In this document: one piece after another, positions 55,353-64,000 of the stretch
Layout of the letters: every line of letters begins with the position of its first letter
How positions within the stretch are numbered: the stretch's first letter is position 1
DNA from: CAG-103 sp963627135
GTDB lineage: Bacteria; Bacillota; Clostridia; Oscillospirales; Oscillospiraceae
DNA length: 64,000 bases
Assembly: GCA_963627135.1 (NCBI GenBank)
Contig: CAVFZY010000007.1
Coordinates: 132,213-196,212, forward strand
Direction of reading: 5' to 3'
Made by a program: the position numbers and the translations under genes
Notes under the pieces: model-generated
Database searches by the model: none
Seen by the model: only the letters and a program-made list of their open reading frames with translations
Told to the model about the DNA's origin: nothing

Positions 55353-57380
55353 ATGCGGGACCCCAATGTCAGCAATGTACCCAATGAATCCAAGCTGCAG
55401 CGTGCGCTGATGCCCAATTCGCGGATGTTTCTGCTGTTTCTGATCGTGTTTGCAGTCATCACGTTTTTCTTCTCCGACCGGCTCTGGCTGTCGATCGCCG
55501 AGGGTGTCATCATTCTGCTGCTCATCATCTATTCGGTCATCATGCGTGCGCGCAAGCGCCGCACGCTTGAACGATATATTGAATCTGTCACCTATGATAC
55601 GGAGTCTGCGCGAAATAATACCCTGCAGAATTTCCCGCTGCCGATGGCGGTCTTCCGCCCGGCGGATTCGCAGGTCATCTGGGCCAACCAGAACTTTTTC
55701 GATCTCTGCGGCCGACACAAGCCATCGGTCGATCTGCGCATCACGGACGTGATCCCGGAGTTTTCCGGCCGCTGGCTGCTCGAGGGCAACACGCAGTGCC
55801 CGGAGCTGCTGGAGTATCAGGGTCATAAATACCAGATCCACGGCAACCTCGTGCGCACGAATCCGGATGATGCCGCAAGCTACATGGGCATCACCTACTG
55901 GGTCGATGTCACGGATTATGAAAAGATCCGGCTGGAGTATTACGCGTCCCGCCCGGTCATCGCCGTCATCGTCATTGATAACTACGACGAGCTCATCCGC
56001 GGCCTGACCGACCGCAAGCGCAACGAGCTGCGTGACGCCATTGAGGACAAGCTCCTGCAGTGGTGCGAGGGTAAGGGCGGCTTCTTCCGCCGCTACGACC
56101 GCGACCGGTATCTGTACGTGTTCGAGGAGCGGCATCTCGACGAATTGCGCGAGAATAAATTTGTGTCCCTGCTCGACAGCGTGCGCGGCGTGGCAAGTCC
56201 CAGCGGCATCCGCGCAACCGTCAGTGTCGGCATTGGACGCGACGGCGACAGCCTGGATGAAAACTATAATTTTGCCATTCTCGGTACTGAGATGGCGCTC
56301 TCGCGCGGCGGCGATCAGGCCGTGGTGAAAAACCGCGTCACGTTCGAGTTCTTCGGCGGCCGCGGCGGCGAGGTCGAGCGGCGCACGAAGGTCAAGTCCC
56401 GCGTCATGGCCAACGCCCTCAGCCAGCTCATTCAGGACTCGTCCAAGGTCTATGTCATGGGCCATAAATTCTCCGATTTGGACACGCTCGGCGCGGCCGC
56501 CGGTGTCTGCTGTATCGCACGCAAGCTCGGCACGCCCTGCCGCATCGTCATGGATGCGAACAAGACGGCAGCCGGCCAACTGCGCGACCGGATGCTGTGT
56601 GTACCGGAGTATGCCAAGGCATTTTTGACCCCGCAGGAGGCGTACCTGCACGCCGACAGCCGCACGTTGCTCGTCGTGGTGGACACCAATCGCCCGGATC
56701 AGGTGGAAAATCGCAATCTGCTCGAGGCCTGCACTCGCGTGGCGGTCATTGATCACCACCGCCGCGCGGCGACCTATATTACCAACGCGACCATGAGCTT
56801 CCACGAGCCGTATGCGTCGTCGGCCTGCGAGCTGATGACGGAGCTGCTCGAGGAGCTGGTCGAGCAGCCGGATATCCTGCGCGTGGAGGCAGAGGCCATC
56901 CTCTCGGGTATCATGCTCGATACGAAGGACTTCACCGTCCGCACCGGCGAGCGCACGTTTGAGGCGGCGGCATTCCTGCGCCGCGCTGGGGCCGATACCT
57001 CGGAGGTCAAAAAGCTCCTGCAGACGGACCTGGAGCACACGGTCGCCCGCTATAAGATCCTGCAGACGGCGTCCATCTACCGTGCGGACATTGCCATTGC
57101 CGCACCCACCGAGCCGCAGGACCGCATTGTTGCGGCGCAGGCGGCGGATGAACTGCTCAACATCGCCGGGGTCACGGCGTCCATGGTCATTTACCCGATG
57201 GGCGACGGGGATGTGTTCATCTCCGCGCGCTCGATTGGCGAACTGAATGTGCAGCTCGTTATGGAGGCGCTCGGCGGCGGCGGCAGCCGCTCGTCGTCGG
57301 CCGTGCAGCTGCATGACGTGTCGGTCGCACAGGCGGTGCAGATGGCGCGCAAGGCGATCGACGACAATTTGGAAAATTAA
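55353..57380 (+). CDS. gdpP: cyclic-di-AMP phosphodiesterase
   Basis: A 675-residue membrane enzyme that degrades c-di-AMP and so affects wall and osmotic control. Two N-terminal helices (MFLLFLIVFAVITFFF and LSIAEGVIILLLIIYSVIM) precede a PAS-like domain, a degenerate GGDEF domain (VIVIDNYDELIRGL) and a DHH-DHHA1 phosphodiesterase with VMGHKFSDLDTLGAA, VVDTNRPDQV and VIDHHRRA. ATG at 55353 has AAGGAGGT at 8 bp; the ATG two codons earlier is too close to the site. It leads a gdpP-rplI-dnaB group, which is the usual Firmicutes order. Confidence 0.95.
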   Translation: MRDPNVSNVPNESKLQRALMPNSRMFLLFLIVFAVITFFFSDRLWLSIAEGVIILLLIIYSVIMRARKRRTLERYIESVTYDTESARNNTLQNFPLPMAVFRPADSQVIWANQNFFDLCGRHKPSVDLRITDVIPEFSGRWLLEGNTQCPELLEYQGHKYQIHGNLVRTNPDDAASYMGITYWVDVTDYEKIRLEYYASRPVIAVIVIDNYDELIRGLTDRKRNELRDAIEDKLLQWCEGKGGFFRRYDRDRYLYVFEERHLDELRENKFVSLLDSVRGVASPSGIRATVSVGIGRDGDSLDENYNFAILGTEMALSRGGDQAVVKNRVTFEFFGGRGGEVERRTKVKSRVMANALSQLIQDSSKVYVMGHKFSDLDTLGAAAGVCCIARKLGTPCRIVMDANKTAAGQLRDRMLCVPEYAKAFLTPQEAYLHADSRTLLVVVDTNRPDQVENRNLLEACTRVAVIDHHRRAATYITNATMSFHEPYASSACELMTELLEELVEQPDILRVEAEAILSGIMLDTKDFTVRTGERTFEAAAFLRRAGADTSEVKKLLQTDLEHTVARYKILQTASIYRADIAIAAPTEPQDRIVAAQAADELLNIAGVTASMVIYPMGDGDVFISARSIGELNVQLVMEALGGGGSRSSSAVQLHDVSVAQAVQMARKAIDDNLEN

Positions 57381-57397
57381 GCAAAGGAGTAACCGCT

Positions 57398-57847
57398 ATG
57401 AAAGTGATTTTGAATGTGGATGTCAAGGGCCAGGGCAAAAAGGGCGAGCTCAAGGAAGTGTCCGACGGTTATGCCCGCAACTATCTCCTGCCGCGCAAGC
57501 TCGCGACGGAGGCCACGGCCGACAATCTCAATGCCTTCCGCCTGAAGGAAAAGGCCAAGGCGGCGCAGATCGCCCGCGAGAAAGCTGAAGCGGAGGAAAA
57601 CGCCAAGAAGCTCAGCGCCATTCAGGTGAAGATCGCGGCGAAGGCCGGCAGTAACGGCAAGCTCTTCGGCTCCGTCACCTCGAAGGAGATCAGCGACGCG
57701 CTGCACGAGCAGTTTGACCTCACCATTGAAAAGCAGAAGATCGTGCAGGCCGAGCCCATCAAGAGCTTCGGCGCATATGAGGTCAAGTGCAAGCTCGGCT
57801 ATGAAGTCACCGGCACGATCCACGTGCTGGTCATCGAAGAGAAATAA
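57398..57847 (+). CDS. rplI: 50S ribosomal protein L9
   Basis: A 149-residue ribosomal protein. The rRNA-binding N-terminal domain (MKVILNVDVKGQGKKGELKE, GYARNYLLPRKLA) is followed by the long connecting helix (Lys/Glu/Ala-rich) and the C-terminal domain (KLFGSVTSKEISDAL). AAAGGAGTAACC precedes the ATG. It is 17 bp after gdpP. Confidence 0.97.
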   Translation: MKVILNVDVKGQGKKGELKEVSDGYARNYLLPRKLATEATADNLNAFRLKEKAKAAQIAREKAEAEENAKKLSAIQVKIAAKAGSNGKLFGSVTSKEISDALHEQFDLTIEKQKIVQAEPIKSFGAYEVKCKLGYEVTGTIHVLVIEEK

Positions 57848-57876
57848 ACCGCGCGCAGGCGAGGGAGGGACCCGTC

Positions 57877-59226
57877 ATGGAGGAGCTGCTTGGCAGACAG
57901 CCGCCCCATTCCGCTCCGGCGGAGCAGGCAGTCATCGGTGCGATGCTCATCGACCCGAGCTGCATCCCGGACGTGATCGAAAAGGTCAAGTCCGACGAAT
58001 TTTATATCCAGGCCAACCGCGATATTTTTGACACCATCTTCGCCATGTTCTCCTACGGGCAAAGCGTGGACGCGGTCACGGTACTCGAGCAGATGAAGGT
58101 CCGCGGTGTGTATAAGGACACGACGCAGCAGTACCTCATGGAGGTCATGCAGATCACGCCCACGGCGGCGAACGTGCTCAAGTACGCGGCCATCGTGCGC
58201 GATCAGGCGCTGCTGCGCAATCTGCATACGGCGGCCGATGAGATCAACAACATGATCTTTGAAGGCTCCGGCGGGGCGGACGCCATGCTTGAGGCGGCCG
58301 AGCGCAAGATCTACGCGCTCCGGCAGGGGCGCAACGTCGGCGGCCTGCAGCCGATCAGCATGGTCATCCAGCGTGTGTACGCAAACCTCTCCGAGGCGGC
58401 GAGCAGCGGTGGGGGCATCCCCGGTCTGGCCACCGGCCTGCCGGATCTGGACCAGACGATCCTCGGCCTGAACGCGGGTGAGCTCATCCTCATCGCGGCC
58501 CGCCCCGGCATGGGCAAGACGAGCATGGCGCTCAACATCGCCCTGCACGTCGGCAAGACGTCCGGCAAGACGGTCGCGGTGTTCTCGCTCGAAATGGCGC
58601 GTGAGCAGCTCACGACGCGTCTGCTCGCGGGCGAGGGGCTGGTCGACAGCCAGAAGCTCCTCACCGGCAAGCTCTCGGCGGACGAGTGGCGGCGCGTCGG
58701 CGCCGCGGCCACGACCATCAGCGCGACGGACATCCGCATCGACGACAATCCGTCGCTCTCCGTTGCGGACATGAACGCCCAGTGCCGCCGCATCCCGAAC
58801 CTCGGCCTTGTCGTCATCGACTACCTGCAGCTTATGCAGTCGGCCGGCAGCGGCCACAGCTGGTCCAACGAGAGCCGCACGCAGGCCGTCTCCGACATGA
58901 GCCGCATGCTCAAGATCATGGCCAAGGAGCTCAACGTTCCTGTCATCTGCCTGTCGCAGCTGTCGCGTGCCAACGAGTCGCGCCAGAACAAGCGTCCGAT
59001 GCTCTCCGACCTCCGTGAGTCCGGCGCCATTGAGCAGGACGCGGACATCGTGCTCGCGCTCTACCGCGATGGGTATTATAACAAAGAGTGCGAGAATCCG
59101 AACCTCGCCGAGGCAATCATCCTCAAAAACCGCCACGGTGAGACCGGCACGCTCGAGCTCATGTGGCTGCCGGAGTATACGTCCTTCGCGGCCATCGAGA
59201 AAAAGTACGACGACGATGACTATTGA
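57877..59226 (+). CDS. dnaB: replicative DNA helicase
   Basis: A 449-residue hexameric helicase that unwinds DNA at the fork. The N-terminal collar (PHSAPAEQAVIGAMLIDPS) and linker are followed by a RecA-like motor. GLATGLPDLDQTILGLNAGE leads to the Walker A ARPGMGKTS near residue 210, then VFSLEMAREQLTTRLLA, VVIDYLQLM (Walker B), CLSQLSR and LRESGAIEQDADIV. GGGAGGGACC precedes the ATG. Its end overlaps the tilS start by 11 bp. The partner PolC is also in this window. Confidence 0.96.
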   Translation: MEELLGRQPPHSAPAEQAVIGAMLIDPSCIPDVIEKVKSDEFYIQANRDIFDTIFAMFSYGQSVDAVTVLEQMKVRGVYKDTTQQYLMEVMQITPTAANVLKYAAIVRDQALLRNLHTAADEINNMIFEGSGGADAMLEAAERKIYALRQGRNVGGLQPISMVIQRVYANLSEAASSGGGIPGLATGLPDLDQTILGLNAGELILIAARPGMGKTSMALNIALHVGKTSGKTVAVFSLEMAREQLTTRLLAGEGLVDSQKLLTGKLSADEWRRVGAAATTISATDIRIDDNPSLSVADMNAQCRRIPNLGLVVIDYLQLMQSAGSGHSWSNESRTQAVSDMSRMLKIMAKELNVPVICLSQLSRANESRQNKRPMLSDLRESGAIEQDADIVLALYRDGYYNKECENPNLAEAIILKNRHGETGTLELMWLPEYTSFAAIEKKYDDDDY

Positions 59227-60532
59227 TGTCATTGCGCCCGGTACGCGCGTGCTTTGTGCCGTGTCTGGCGGGGTGGACTCCATGTACCTCCTGCACCGGA
59301 TGACGGAGCTGGGCACGCAGCGCGGCTTTGCCGTCGGCTGCGCGCACTTCAACCACGGCCTGCGCGGCGCGGAGAGCGATCGCGACGAGGCATTCGTGCG
59401 CGCGCAGTGCGAAGGTTTGGATGTGCCGTTTTACGCCGGCCGCGGCGACGTTGCATCTGTGCGTGGCATGGGTACCGAGGCTGCTGCGCGTGAGCTGCGC
59501 TATGCATTTTTGACCCGCTGCGCGGCCGAGCACGGCTATGACTGGATCGCGACGGCGCACACGGCGGACGATAACGCCGAGACGCTGCTGCTCAATCTTG
59601 CGCGCGGCTGCGGCCTGCGCGGCCTGACCGGCATCCCGCCGCAGCGCGGCAAGCTCCTGCGCCCGATGCTGGACACGACGCGCGCGCAGGCGGAGGCGTA
59701 CCTGACCGTCCATGCCATCCCGCACGTGGAGGACAGCACGAACGCGGCCGATGCCTATGCCCGCAACCGCGTCCGGCACCATGCCGTGCCGGCGCTTGAG
59801 AGCGTGAACGCCGCCTTTGTGCAGCACGCGGCCGATACGGCGGCGCTCCTGCGCGAGGATGAGCAGTTCCTCAGCGGCTTGGCGGCAGAATTTTTGGCCG
59901 GGCAGACGCTCACGGACGGCATCCCGACTTCAGCGCTGCTGGCACTGCCACGCCCGGTGCGCGTGCGCGCGCTGCAGCAGGCGGCCGGACGGGAACTGTC
60001 GCGCCGGCATCTGCTGGCGCTCGAGCGGCTGTGCAGCGGGGAAGGGCTCGGTTATGCCGATGTGCCCGGGCTGCGTGTGACGCGCGAGCAGGGGCGGCTG
60101 TTTTTCGGCGTGCTGGCGCTGCTGCCGCTCGGGACACATATTCTGCGCCCCGGTGAAACGACGGAGATCCCGGAGCTGGGGTTGCGCATCACGGTCGGCG
60201 TGCCGGAACCGTTTCGTGAAATTCACAGCACGTTCACCACTTTTTGCTTTAAATCTGCGATTATCCATGATAAACTATCTGTTACGCCGCGGCGTCCGGG
60301 CGACCGGATCCGTCTGGCGGGGCGCGGCTGCACGAAGCGCGTGAGCGACCTGTTCACCGAACGGGGGCTGACGCAGCGTGCGCGTGACCGTGTGCCGATT
60401 ATCCGCGCGGCGGATGTGCCGGCAGCCATCGCCGGCTTCGGTGTTGCCGAGCAATGGGCGGCAGCTCCGGATCAAACCATGATCTGCATCCGGACGGAAC
60501 AGATCCAGACATATGGGGGGAGAATATTATGA
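59216..60532 (+). CDS. tilS: tRNA(Ile)-lysidine synthase
   Basis: A 438-residue N-type ATP pyrophosphatase that converts C34 of tRNA-Ile(CAU) to lysidine so that it reads AUA. The P-loop SGGVDSM is at residues 17-23. CAHFNHGLRGAESDRDEAFV, TAHTADDNAETLLLNLARG and LRPMLDTTRAQ follow. The C-terminal TilS domain shows SVTPRRPGDRIRLAGRGCTK. ATG at 59216 is inside the dnaB end; no later Met fits the P-loop spacing. It overlaps hpt by ATGA, the common tilS-hpt-ftsH arrangement. Confidence 0.95.
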   Translation: MTIDVIAPGTRVLCAVSGGVDSMYLLHRMTELGTQRGFAVGCAHFNHGLRGAESDRDEAFVRAQCEGLDVPFYAGRGDVASVRGMGTEAAARELRYAFLTRCAAEHGYDWIATAHTADDNAETLLLNLARGCGLRGLTGIPPQRGKLLRPMLDTTRAQAEAYLTVHAIPHVEDSTNAADAYARNRVRHHAVPALESVNAAFVQHAADTAALLREDEQFLSGLAAEFLAGQTLTDGIPTSALLALPRPVRVRALQQAAGRELSRRHLLALERLCSGEGLGYADVPGLRVTREQGRLFFGVLALLPLGTHILRPGETTEIPELGLRITVGVPEPFREIHSTFTTFCFKSAIIHDKLSVTPRRPGDRIRLAGRGCTKRVSDLFTERGLTQRARDRVPIIRAADVPAAIAGFGVAEQWAAAPDQTMICIRTEQIQTYGGRIL

Positions 60533-61077
60533 GCGATATGAGAGATGACATTGCGTCCGTTCTACTGTCCGCCGAGGAGATCCAGGCGCGCACGGCGGAG
60601 CTGGGGACCCAGATTTCCAGGGATTTTGACGGTCGTGAGCCGCTGTTCGTCGGCGTGCTCAAGGGCTGCTTCGTGTTCATGGCTGACCTGATGCGCAGCG
60701 TGACTATTCCGTGCTCGGTCGATTTCATGGCCGTGTCGTCCTACGGCAACCAGACCACGACAACCGGCGCCGTGAAGATCAACAAGGACCTGAATCAGGA
60801 CATCGAGGGCCGCGACATCATCCTCGTCGAGGACATTCTCGACAGCGGCGTCACGCTGCACTATCTCAAGGACTATCTCAGCGTCCGCCGGCCTGCCTCC
60901 ATCACCGTTGCCACCCTGCTCGATAAGCCCGCCCGCCGCAATGCGCCGATCCGCGCCGCCTATGCCGGCTTTGAGGTGCCGGATGCGTTCGTCGTCGGCT
61001 ACGGGCTTGACTATGCAGAAAAATACCGCAATCTCCCGTATATCGGCGTGCTCAAGCCGGAGGTCTACTCCAGCTGA
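60529..61077 (+). CDS. hpt: hypoxanthine phosphoribosyltransferase
   Basis: A 182-residue purine salvage enzyme that makes IMP or GMP from hypoxanthine or guanine and PRPP. The type-I PRTase motif ILVEDILDSGVTL near residue 97 binds PRPP. VGVLKGCFVFMADLMR gives the loop-I region, FMAVSSYGNQTTTTG the flexible loop and DAFVVGYGLDYAEKYRNLPY the base-binding end. ATG at 60529 overlaps the tilS stop and has GGGGGGAG upstream. Confidence 0.96.
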   Translation: MSDMRDDIASVLLSAEEIQARTAELGTQISRDFDGREPLFVGVLKGCFVFMADLMRSVTIPCSVDFMAVSSYGNQTTTTGAVKINKDLNQDIEGRDIILVEDILDSGVTLHYLKDYLSVRRPASITVATLLDKPARRNAPIRAAYAGFEVPDAFVVGYGLDYAEKYRNLPYIGVLKPEVYSS

Positions 61078-61114
61078 GCGCCCGGTGCGGATCCCATAAA
61101 GGAAGTGATTTGAT

Positions 61115-63109
61115 TTGAAACCTGATAAGAACCGTGCCAGAGGCATCGGGTTCTACCTGCTGATCGGCGTGATCATTCTTGCCGTCATCTTCTATCTGAC
61201 CACACCGGCAGAGCAGAAGGAATACACCTATTCCGAGATCGAGGAGCTGTTCCGTCAGGAGCAGGTCAAGTCGTTCTGCCTCGAGGGAGATGAGCTCACG
61301 CTCAATCTCTATTCTCCGGACAGTGACGGCAACACGACGATCAGAAAGACGCTGTCGAATCCCACCTGGTTCCGCGAGGATCTGGGGGATCTGATCGCGG
61401 AGCAGACCGCCAGCGGCGTGCTGACGGAGTATGATTATGTCAAGGGCTGGACGGCCCCGTGGTGGATGTCCATTCTGCCGTACCTGATCACGATCGTGCT
61501 GTTTGTTGGCGTGTGGTACCTGCTCATGAACAAAACGGGCGGCGGCGGTGCGCCGGGCGTCGGCAAGTTCGGCAAGGCGCACACGCGCACCGGCGAGGAC
61601 AACCTCAAGAAGGTCACGTTTGCCGATGTTGCCGGCGCGGAAGAGGAAAAAGAGGAACTGTCCGAGATCGTGGACTTCCTCAAGCGTCCGCAGAACTATA
61701 CCGCGATGGGCGCGCGCATCCCCAAGGGTGTGCTGCTCGTCGGCCCTCCGGGCACCGGCAAGACGCTCATGGCCCGCGCGGTCGCGGGCGAGGCCGGCGT
61801 GCAGTTTCTGTCCATCTCGGGCTCCGACTTTGTCGAGCTCTATGTCGGCGTCGGCGCCTCGCGTGTGCGTGACCTGTTCGATCAGGCCAAGAAGGTCGCT
61901 CCGGCCATCGTGTTCATCGACGAGATCGATGCGGTCGGCCGCCAGCGCGGCAGCGGTCTCGGCGGCGGCCACGATGAGCGTGAGCAGACGCTCAACCAGC
62001 TGCTCGTCGAAATGGACGGCTTTACGAATAACGAGGGCGTCATCGTCATGGCGGCGACCAACCGTGCCGACATTCTCGATAACGCGCTGCTGCGCCCCGG
62101 CCGCTTTGACCGGCGCGTGTATATGGGTCTGCCCGATATCAAGGGCCGCGAGGAGATCCTGAAGGTCCACGCCCGCGGCAAGCCGCTGGGCGACGATGTC
62201 GATCTCAAGAGCATCGCGCGCGGCACGGCCGGCTTTGCCGGCGCGGATCTGGAGAACCTCCTCAACGAGGCGGCCATCATGGCCACGCGCAGCAAGCGTC
62301 GCTTCATCATGCAGGCGGATATCGACGAGGCAATTTTGAAGGTCGTCATGGGCCCGGAGAAGAAGAGCCGCATCGTGTCCGAGCGTGCGCGCCGCCTGAC
62401 GGCGTATCACGAGTCCGGCCACGCGATCGCGTCGTTCTTCCTCAAAAATTCCGACCCCGTGCACTATATCACCATTATCCCGCGCGGCGCAGCCGGCGGC
62501 TTCACCTGGTACCGCAAGGCCGAGGATGCCGAGGACTTCACGTCCCGCGGTGAGATGTTTGACAGCATCGTCTCCGCGCTCGGCGGCCGCATTGCCGAGC
62601 AGCTCTTTCTCGATGATATCTCCACCGGCGCGTCCGGGGATATCCAGCAGGCGACGAATGTTGCCCGCGATATGGTCATGAAATACGGCATGTCCGAGAA
62701 GCTTGGCCCCATCTCGTTTGACGATTCGAGCCACAGCATCTTCATCGGCCGCGATTTCGGCACCACGAAGAGCTATTCCGAGGAGACTGCCGCCACGATC
62801 GACGAGGAGGTCAAGCACATCTTCGATCAGGCCTACGCCAAGTGCGAGGCATTGCTGCGCGAGCATGCTGATCTGCTGACCGGCCTCGCGGAGTACCTGC
62901 TCATCCACGAGACGATCGAGGGCGACGACTTCCGCTACTATTGCGAGCACGGTGTGATGCCCGTCCACCCGGACGACACCATCGAGCCGCCGGCGAAGGT
63001 CATCCGCAGAATGGACGAGGCCCCCGAGACCCCGCAGCCGGGCGCGGAAGCCCCGGCCCAGCCGACGGACGGTGCCGAGCCGGAGGCCGGCAGCGGCAAA
63101 ACCGAATGA
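61115..63109 (+). CDS. ftsH: ATP-dependent zinc metalloprotease
   Basis: A 664-residue membrane-anchored AAA+ protease for quality control. Helix 1 (GIGFYLLIGVIILAVIFYL) and helix 2 (ILPYLITIVLFVGVWYLLM) flank a small external domain. The AAA domain has GPPGTGKT near residue 210, VFIDEIDAVG and the arginine finger region LLRPGRFDRR. The protease site is HESGH near residue 432; most relatives have HEAGH, and the zinc ligands are kept. The C-terminal tail is Pro/Glu-rich. The start is TTG at 61115 with AAGGAAGTG upstream. It follows hpt by 37 bp and ends in a strong terminator. Confidence 0.96.
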   Translation: MKPDKNRARGIGFYLLIGVIILAVIFYLTTPAEQKEYTYSEIEELFRQEQVKSFCLEGDELTLNLYSPDSDGNTTIRKTLSNPTWFREDLGDLIAEQTASGVLTEYDYVKGWTAPWWMSILPYLITIVLFVGVWYLLMNKTGGGGAPGVGKFGKAHTRTGEDNLKKVTFADVAGAEEEKEELSEIVDFLKRPQNYTAMGARIPKGVLLVGPPGTGKTLMARAVAGEAGVQFLSISGSDFVELYVGVGASRVRDLFDQAKKVAPAIVFIDEIDAVGRQRGSGLGGGHDEREQTLNQLLVEMDGFTNNEGVIVMAATNRADILDNALLRPGRFDRRVYMGLPDIKGREEILKVHARGKPLGDDVDLKSIARGTAGFAGADLENLLNEAAIMATRSKRRFIMQADIDEAILKVVMGPEKKSRIVSERARRLTAYHESGHAIASFFLKNSDPVHYITIIPRGAAGGFTWYRKAEDAEDFTSRGEMFDSIVSALGGRIAEQLFLDDISTGASGDIQQATNVARDMVMKYGMSEKLGPISFDDSSHSIFIGRDFGTTKSYSEETAATIDEEVKHIFDQAYAKCEALLREHADLLTGLAEYLLIHETIEGDDFRYYCEHGVMPVHPDDTIEPPAKVIRRMDEAPETPQPGAEAPAQPTDGAEPEAGSGKTE

Positions 63110-63115
63110 TGTACG

Positions 63116-63143
63116 AAAGGGCGGGGGACACCCCGCCCTTTTT
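63116..63143 (+). terminator. terminator after ftsH
   Basis: AAAGGGCGGGG and CCCCGCCCTTT flank a loop of four bases and are followed by TT. The next gene starts 20 bp later, so some read-through is expected. Confidence 0.8.
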
Positions 63144-63163
63144 CTGTGAAAGGAGAAACGAAC

Positions 63164-63694
63164 ATGCTCTATACCTTCGGCGGGAAAGCCCCGCAGGTCG
63201 ATCCGACGGCGTTTGTCAGCGCGAGCGCGGAGCTCATCGGTGATGTGATCGTCGGCCCGCGCTGCTATATCGGCCCCTTTGCCGTCATCCGCGCCGATGC
63301 CTCGTGCATCGTCCTCGAGGAGGAGGTCGCGGTCGAGGACGGCGTCATCATCCACACCGGCGGGGAGGACCACGTCGTGACCATTTCGCGCCGCGTGACC
63401 ATCGGCCACGGTGCAATCATCCACGCGCGTGCCATCGGGCCGGAGGCCAGCATCGGCATGGGTGCGGTGCTCAGCCTCTGCAGTGAGATCGGCGCGGGCT
63501 GCGTCGTGGCTGAGTCGGCGCTCGTGCCGCAGGGCAAGATCATCCCGCCGGATACCCTGGTCGCGGGCGTGCCCGCAAAGCCGCTGCGTGAGCTGACCGA
63601 GAAAGACCGCACCGACTGGCGCGAAACGAAGGACTGGTACGTGCACATGACGGCGCAGTATCTCGACCCGGACAACTATCATCCGGTGAAGTGA
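63164..63694 (+). CDS. gamma-carbonic-anhydrase-like hexapeptide-repeat protein
   Basis: A 176-residue left-handed beta-helix protein with hexapeptide repeats (VIVGPRCYIGPFAVIRADAS). The three zinc-ligand histidine positions of the YrdA/gamma-CA group appear in IIHTGGEDH and IGHGAIIHA. After IGMGAVL the chain ends in a long helix (RELTEKDRTDWRETKDWYVH). ATG at 63164 with AAAGGAGA is chosen; GTG at 63146 overlaps the terminator. Enzymes of this group are trimers. Many lack measurable carbonic anhydrase activity, so the reaction is uncertain. Confidence 0.85.
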   Translation: MLYTFGGKAPQVDPTAFVSASAELIGDVIVGPRCYIGPFAVIRADASCIVLEEEVAVEDGVIIHTGGEDHVVTISRRVTIGHGAIIHARAIGPEASIGMGAVLSLCSEIGAGCVVAESALVPQGKIIPPDTLVAGVPAKPLRELTEKDRTDWRETKDWYVHMTAQYLDPDNYHPVK

Positions 63695-63849
63695 CGGATG
63701 GAAAGGCTTGCGGCTATGCTATTATAAACTGCCGTGTCGGCTGCGGCTCCGGCCGGAAAACACAGGGGATGCTCGGACTAGGGAAGCACGTTGTTGTTAC
63801 AGGTGAGTAAGTTTCCATGCGCATCTCCGCGCAGAGTTCATCAAGAAGA
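63695..63849. other. spacer without recognised content
   Basis: I see no open frame with a ribosome binding site, no tRNA cloverleaf and no recognised RNA motif. CTATTATAAA at 63719-63728 resembles a -10, and the following 90 bases could be a small RNA ending before the hairpin at 63850. This is weak. Confidence 0.2.
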
Positions 63850-63883
63850 AAAGAGGGAGAACCGGATGGTTCTCCCTCTTTCG
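63850..63883 (-). terminator. terminator of the acyl-CoA dehydratase activase-type gene
   Basis: AAGAGGGAGAACC and GGTTCTCCCTCTT flank GGAT. On the minus strand a T-rich tract (TTCTTCTT) follows. It lies 20 bp beyond the stop at 63903. Confidence 0.8.
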
Positions 63884-63902
63884 GGGTGATTTGAGAAGCG
63901 GT

Positions 63903-64000
63903 TTACTTCTTGGCGAGACCCTTCTGGCGAGCGTACTCGGCAGCACCCAGAGCGCCCATCAGCTGCGGGTCGGTCTTCAGCTCAACGACTTTGAACTTCA
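63903..64000 (-). CDS. C-terminal end of an acyl-CoA dehydratase activase (BadF/BcrA-type ATPase)
   Basis: Only the last 32 codons are present; the gene continues past base 64000. They read VVELKTDPQLMGALGAAEYA then RQKGLAKK and stop. The DPQLMGALGAA segment is the typical end of the ASKHA-fold ATPases that activate 2-hydroxyacyl-CoA dehydratases and benzoyl-CoA reductases. Those enzymes inject an electron into a radical dehydratase. The call rests on this short motif alone. Confidence 0.6.
   Translation of the reverse strand, partial: KFKVVELKTDPQLMGALGAAEYARQKGLAKK

Noticed and set aside
1..64000. CRISPR arrays, tRNA or rRNA genes, insertion sequences
   Set aside because: I looked for regularly spaced repeats, cloverleaf ends and transposase motifs and saw none; bai acquisition by transfer is possible but no mobile element marks it here.

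Overview
The window comes from a high-GC Firmicute. Supporting signs are a Gram-positive PolC replicase, an Enterococcus-type ntp V-ATPase operon, SLH domains, short AGGAGG-type ribosome binding sites and frequent GTG/TTG starts. Together with a bile-acid-inducible (bai) gene set, this points to an uncultured gut Clostridium-class bacterium, most likely in Oscillospirales/Ruminococcaceae. No rRNA, tRNA, CRISPR array or transposase was seen.

Region 1 (1-10782, minus strand) is a tightly coupled cell-surface glycan operon. It holds dTDP-rhamnose genes (rfbD partial, rfbC), two GT2 glycosyltransferases, a pyruvyltransferase, an opine-type dehydrogenase, three sugar-transfer-type ATP-grasp proteins and one TupA-type ATP-grasp protein. 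A sodium:solute symporter with a 34-residue accessory peptide lies within it.

Region 2 (10904-28556) is a rearranged bile acid 7-alpha-dehydroxylation cluster. Minus strand: baiCD, baiE, an interposed ATP-grasp gene and a second BaiE-like SnoaL protein. Plus strand, divergent: baiH; then an AraC-type regulator with two DNA-binding domains and an HTH-less cupin partner; then baiA-like, baiB, baiG, two tandem baiF paralogues and two SDRs, the last resembling NADP-dependent 7-alpha-HSDH. Together they cover bile acid import, CoA ligation, 3-oxidation, delta-4 desaturation, 7-dehydration, CoA transfer and the reductive arm. The 614-bp divergent region carries repeated 10-11 bp motifs, one of which overlaps the -35 of the probable baiH promoter.

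Region 3 (28878-39205) is a housekeeping operon: pyrH, frr, uppS, cdsA, dxr, rseP, ispG, polC. Region 4 (39310-44870) has an SLH surface protein, a cytidylate-kinase-like protein, a ribbon-helix-helix regulator, a frameshifted membrane gene and an acyltransferase-fold protein whose catalytic His is replaced by Glu. Region 5 (45286-53995) is ntpFIKECGABD, a V-type ATPase whose proteolipid carries the Na+ ligand set. Region 6 (54234-64000) has a sugar nucleotidyltransferase, then gdpP, rplI, dnaB, tilS, hpt, ftsH, a gamma-carbonic-anhydrase-like protein and the C-terminal end of an acyl-CoA dehydratase activase.

Family assignments rest on motif reading and recalled reference proteins, not on database searches.
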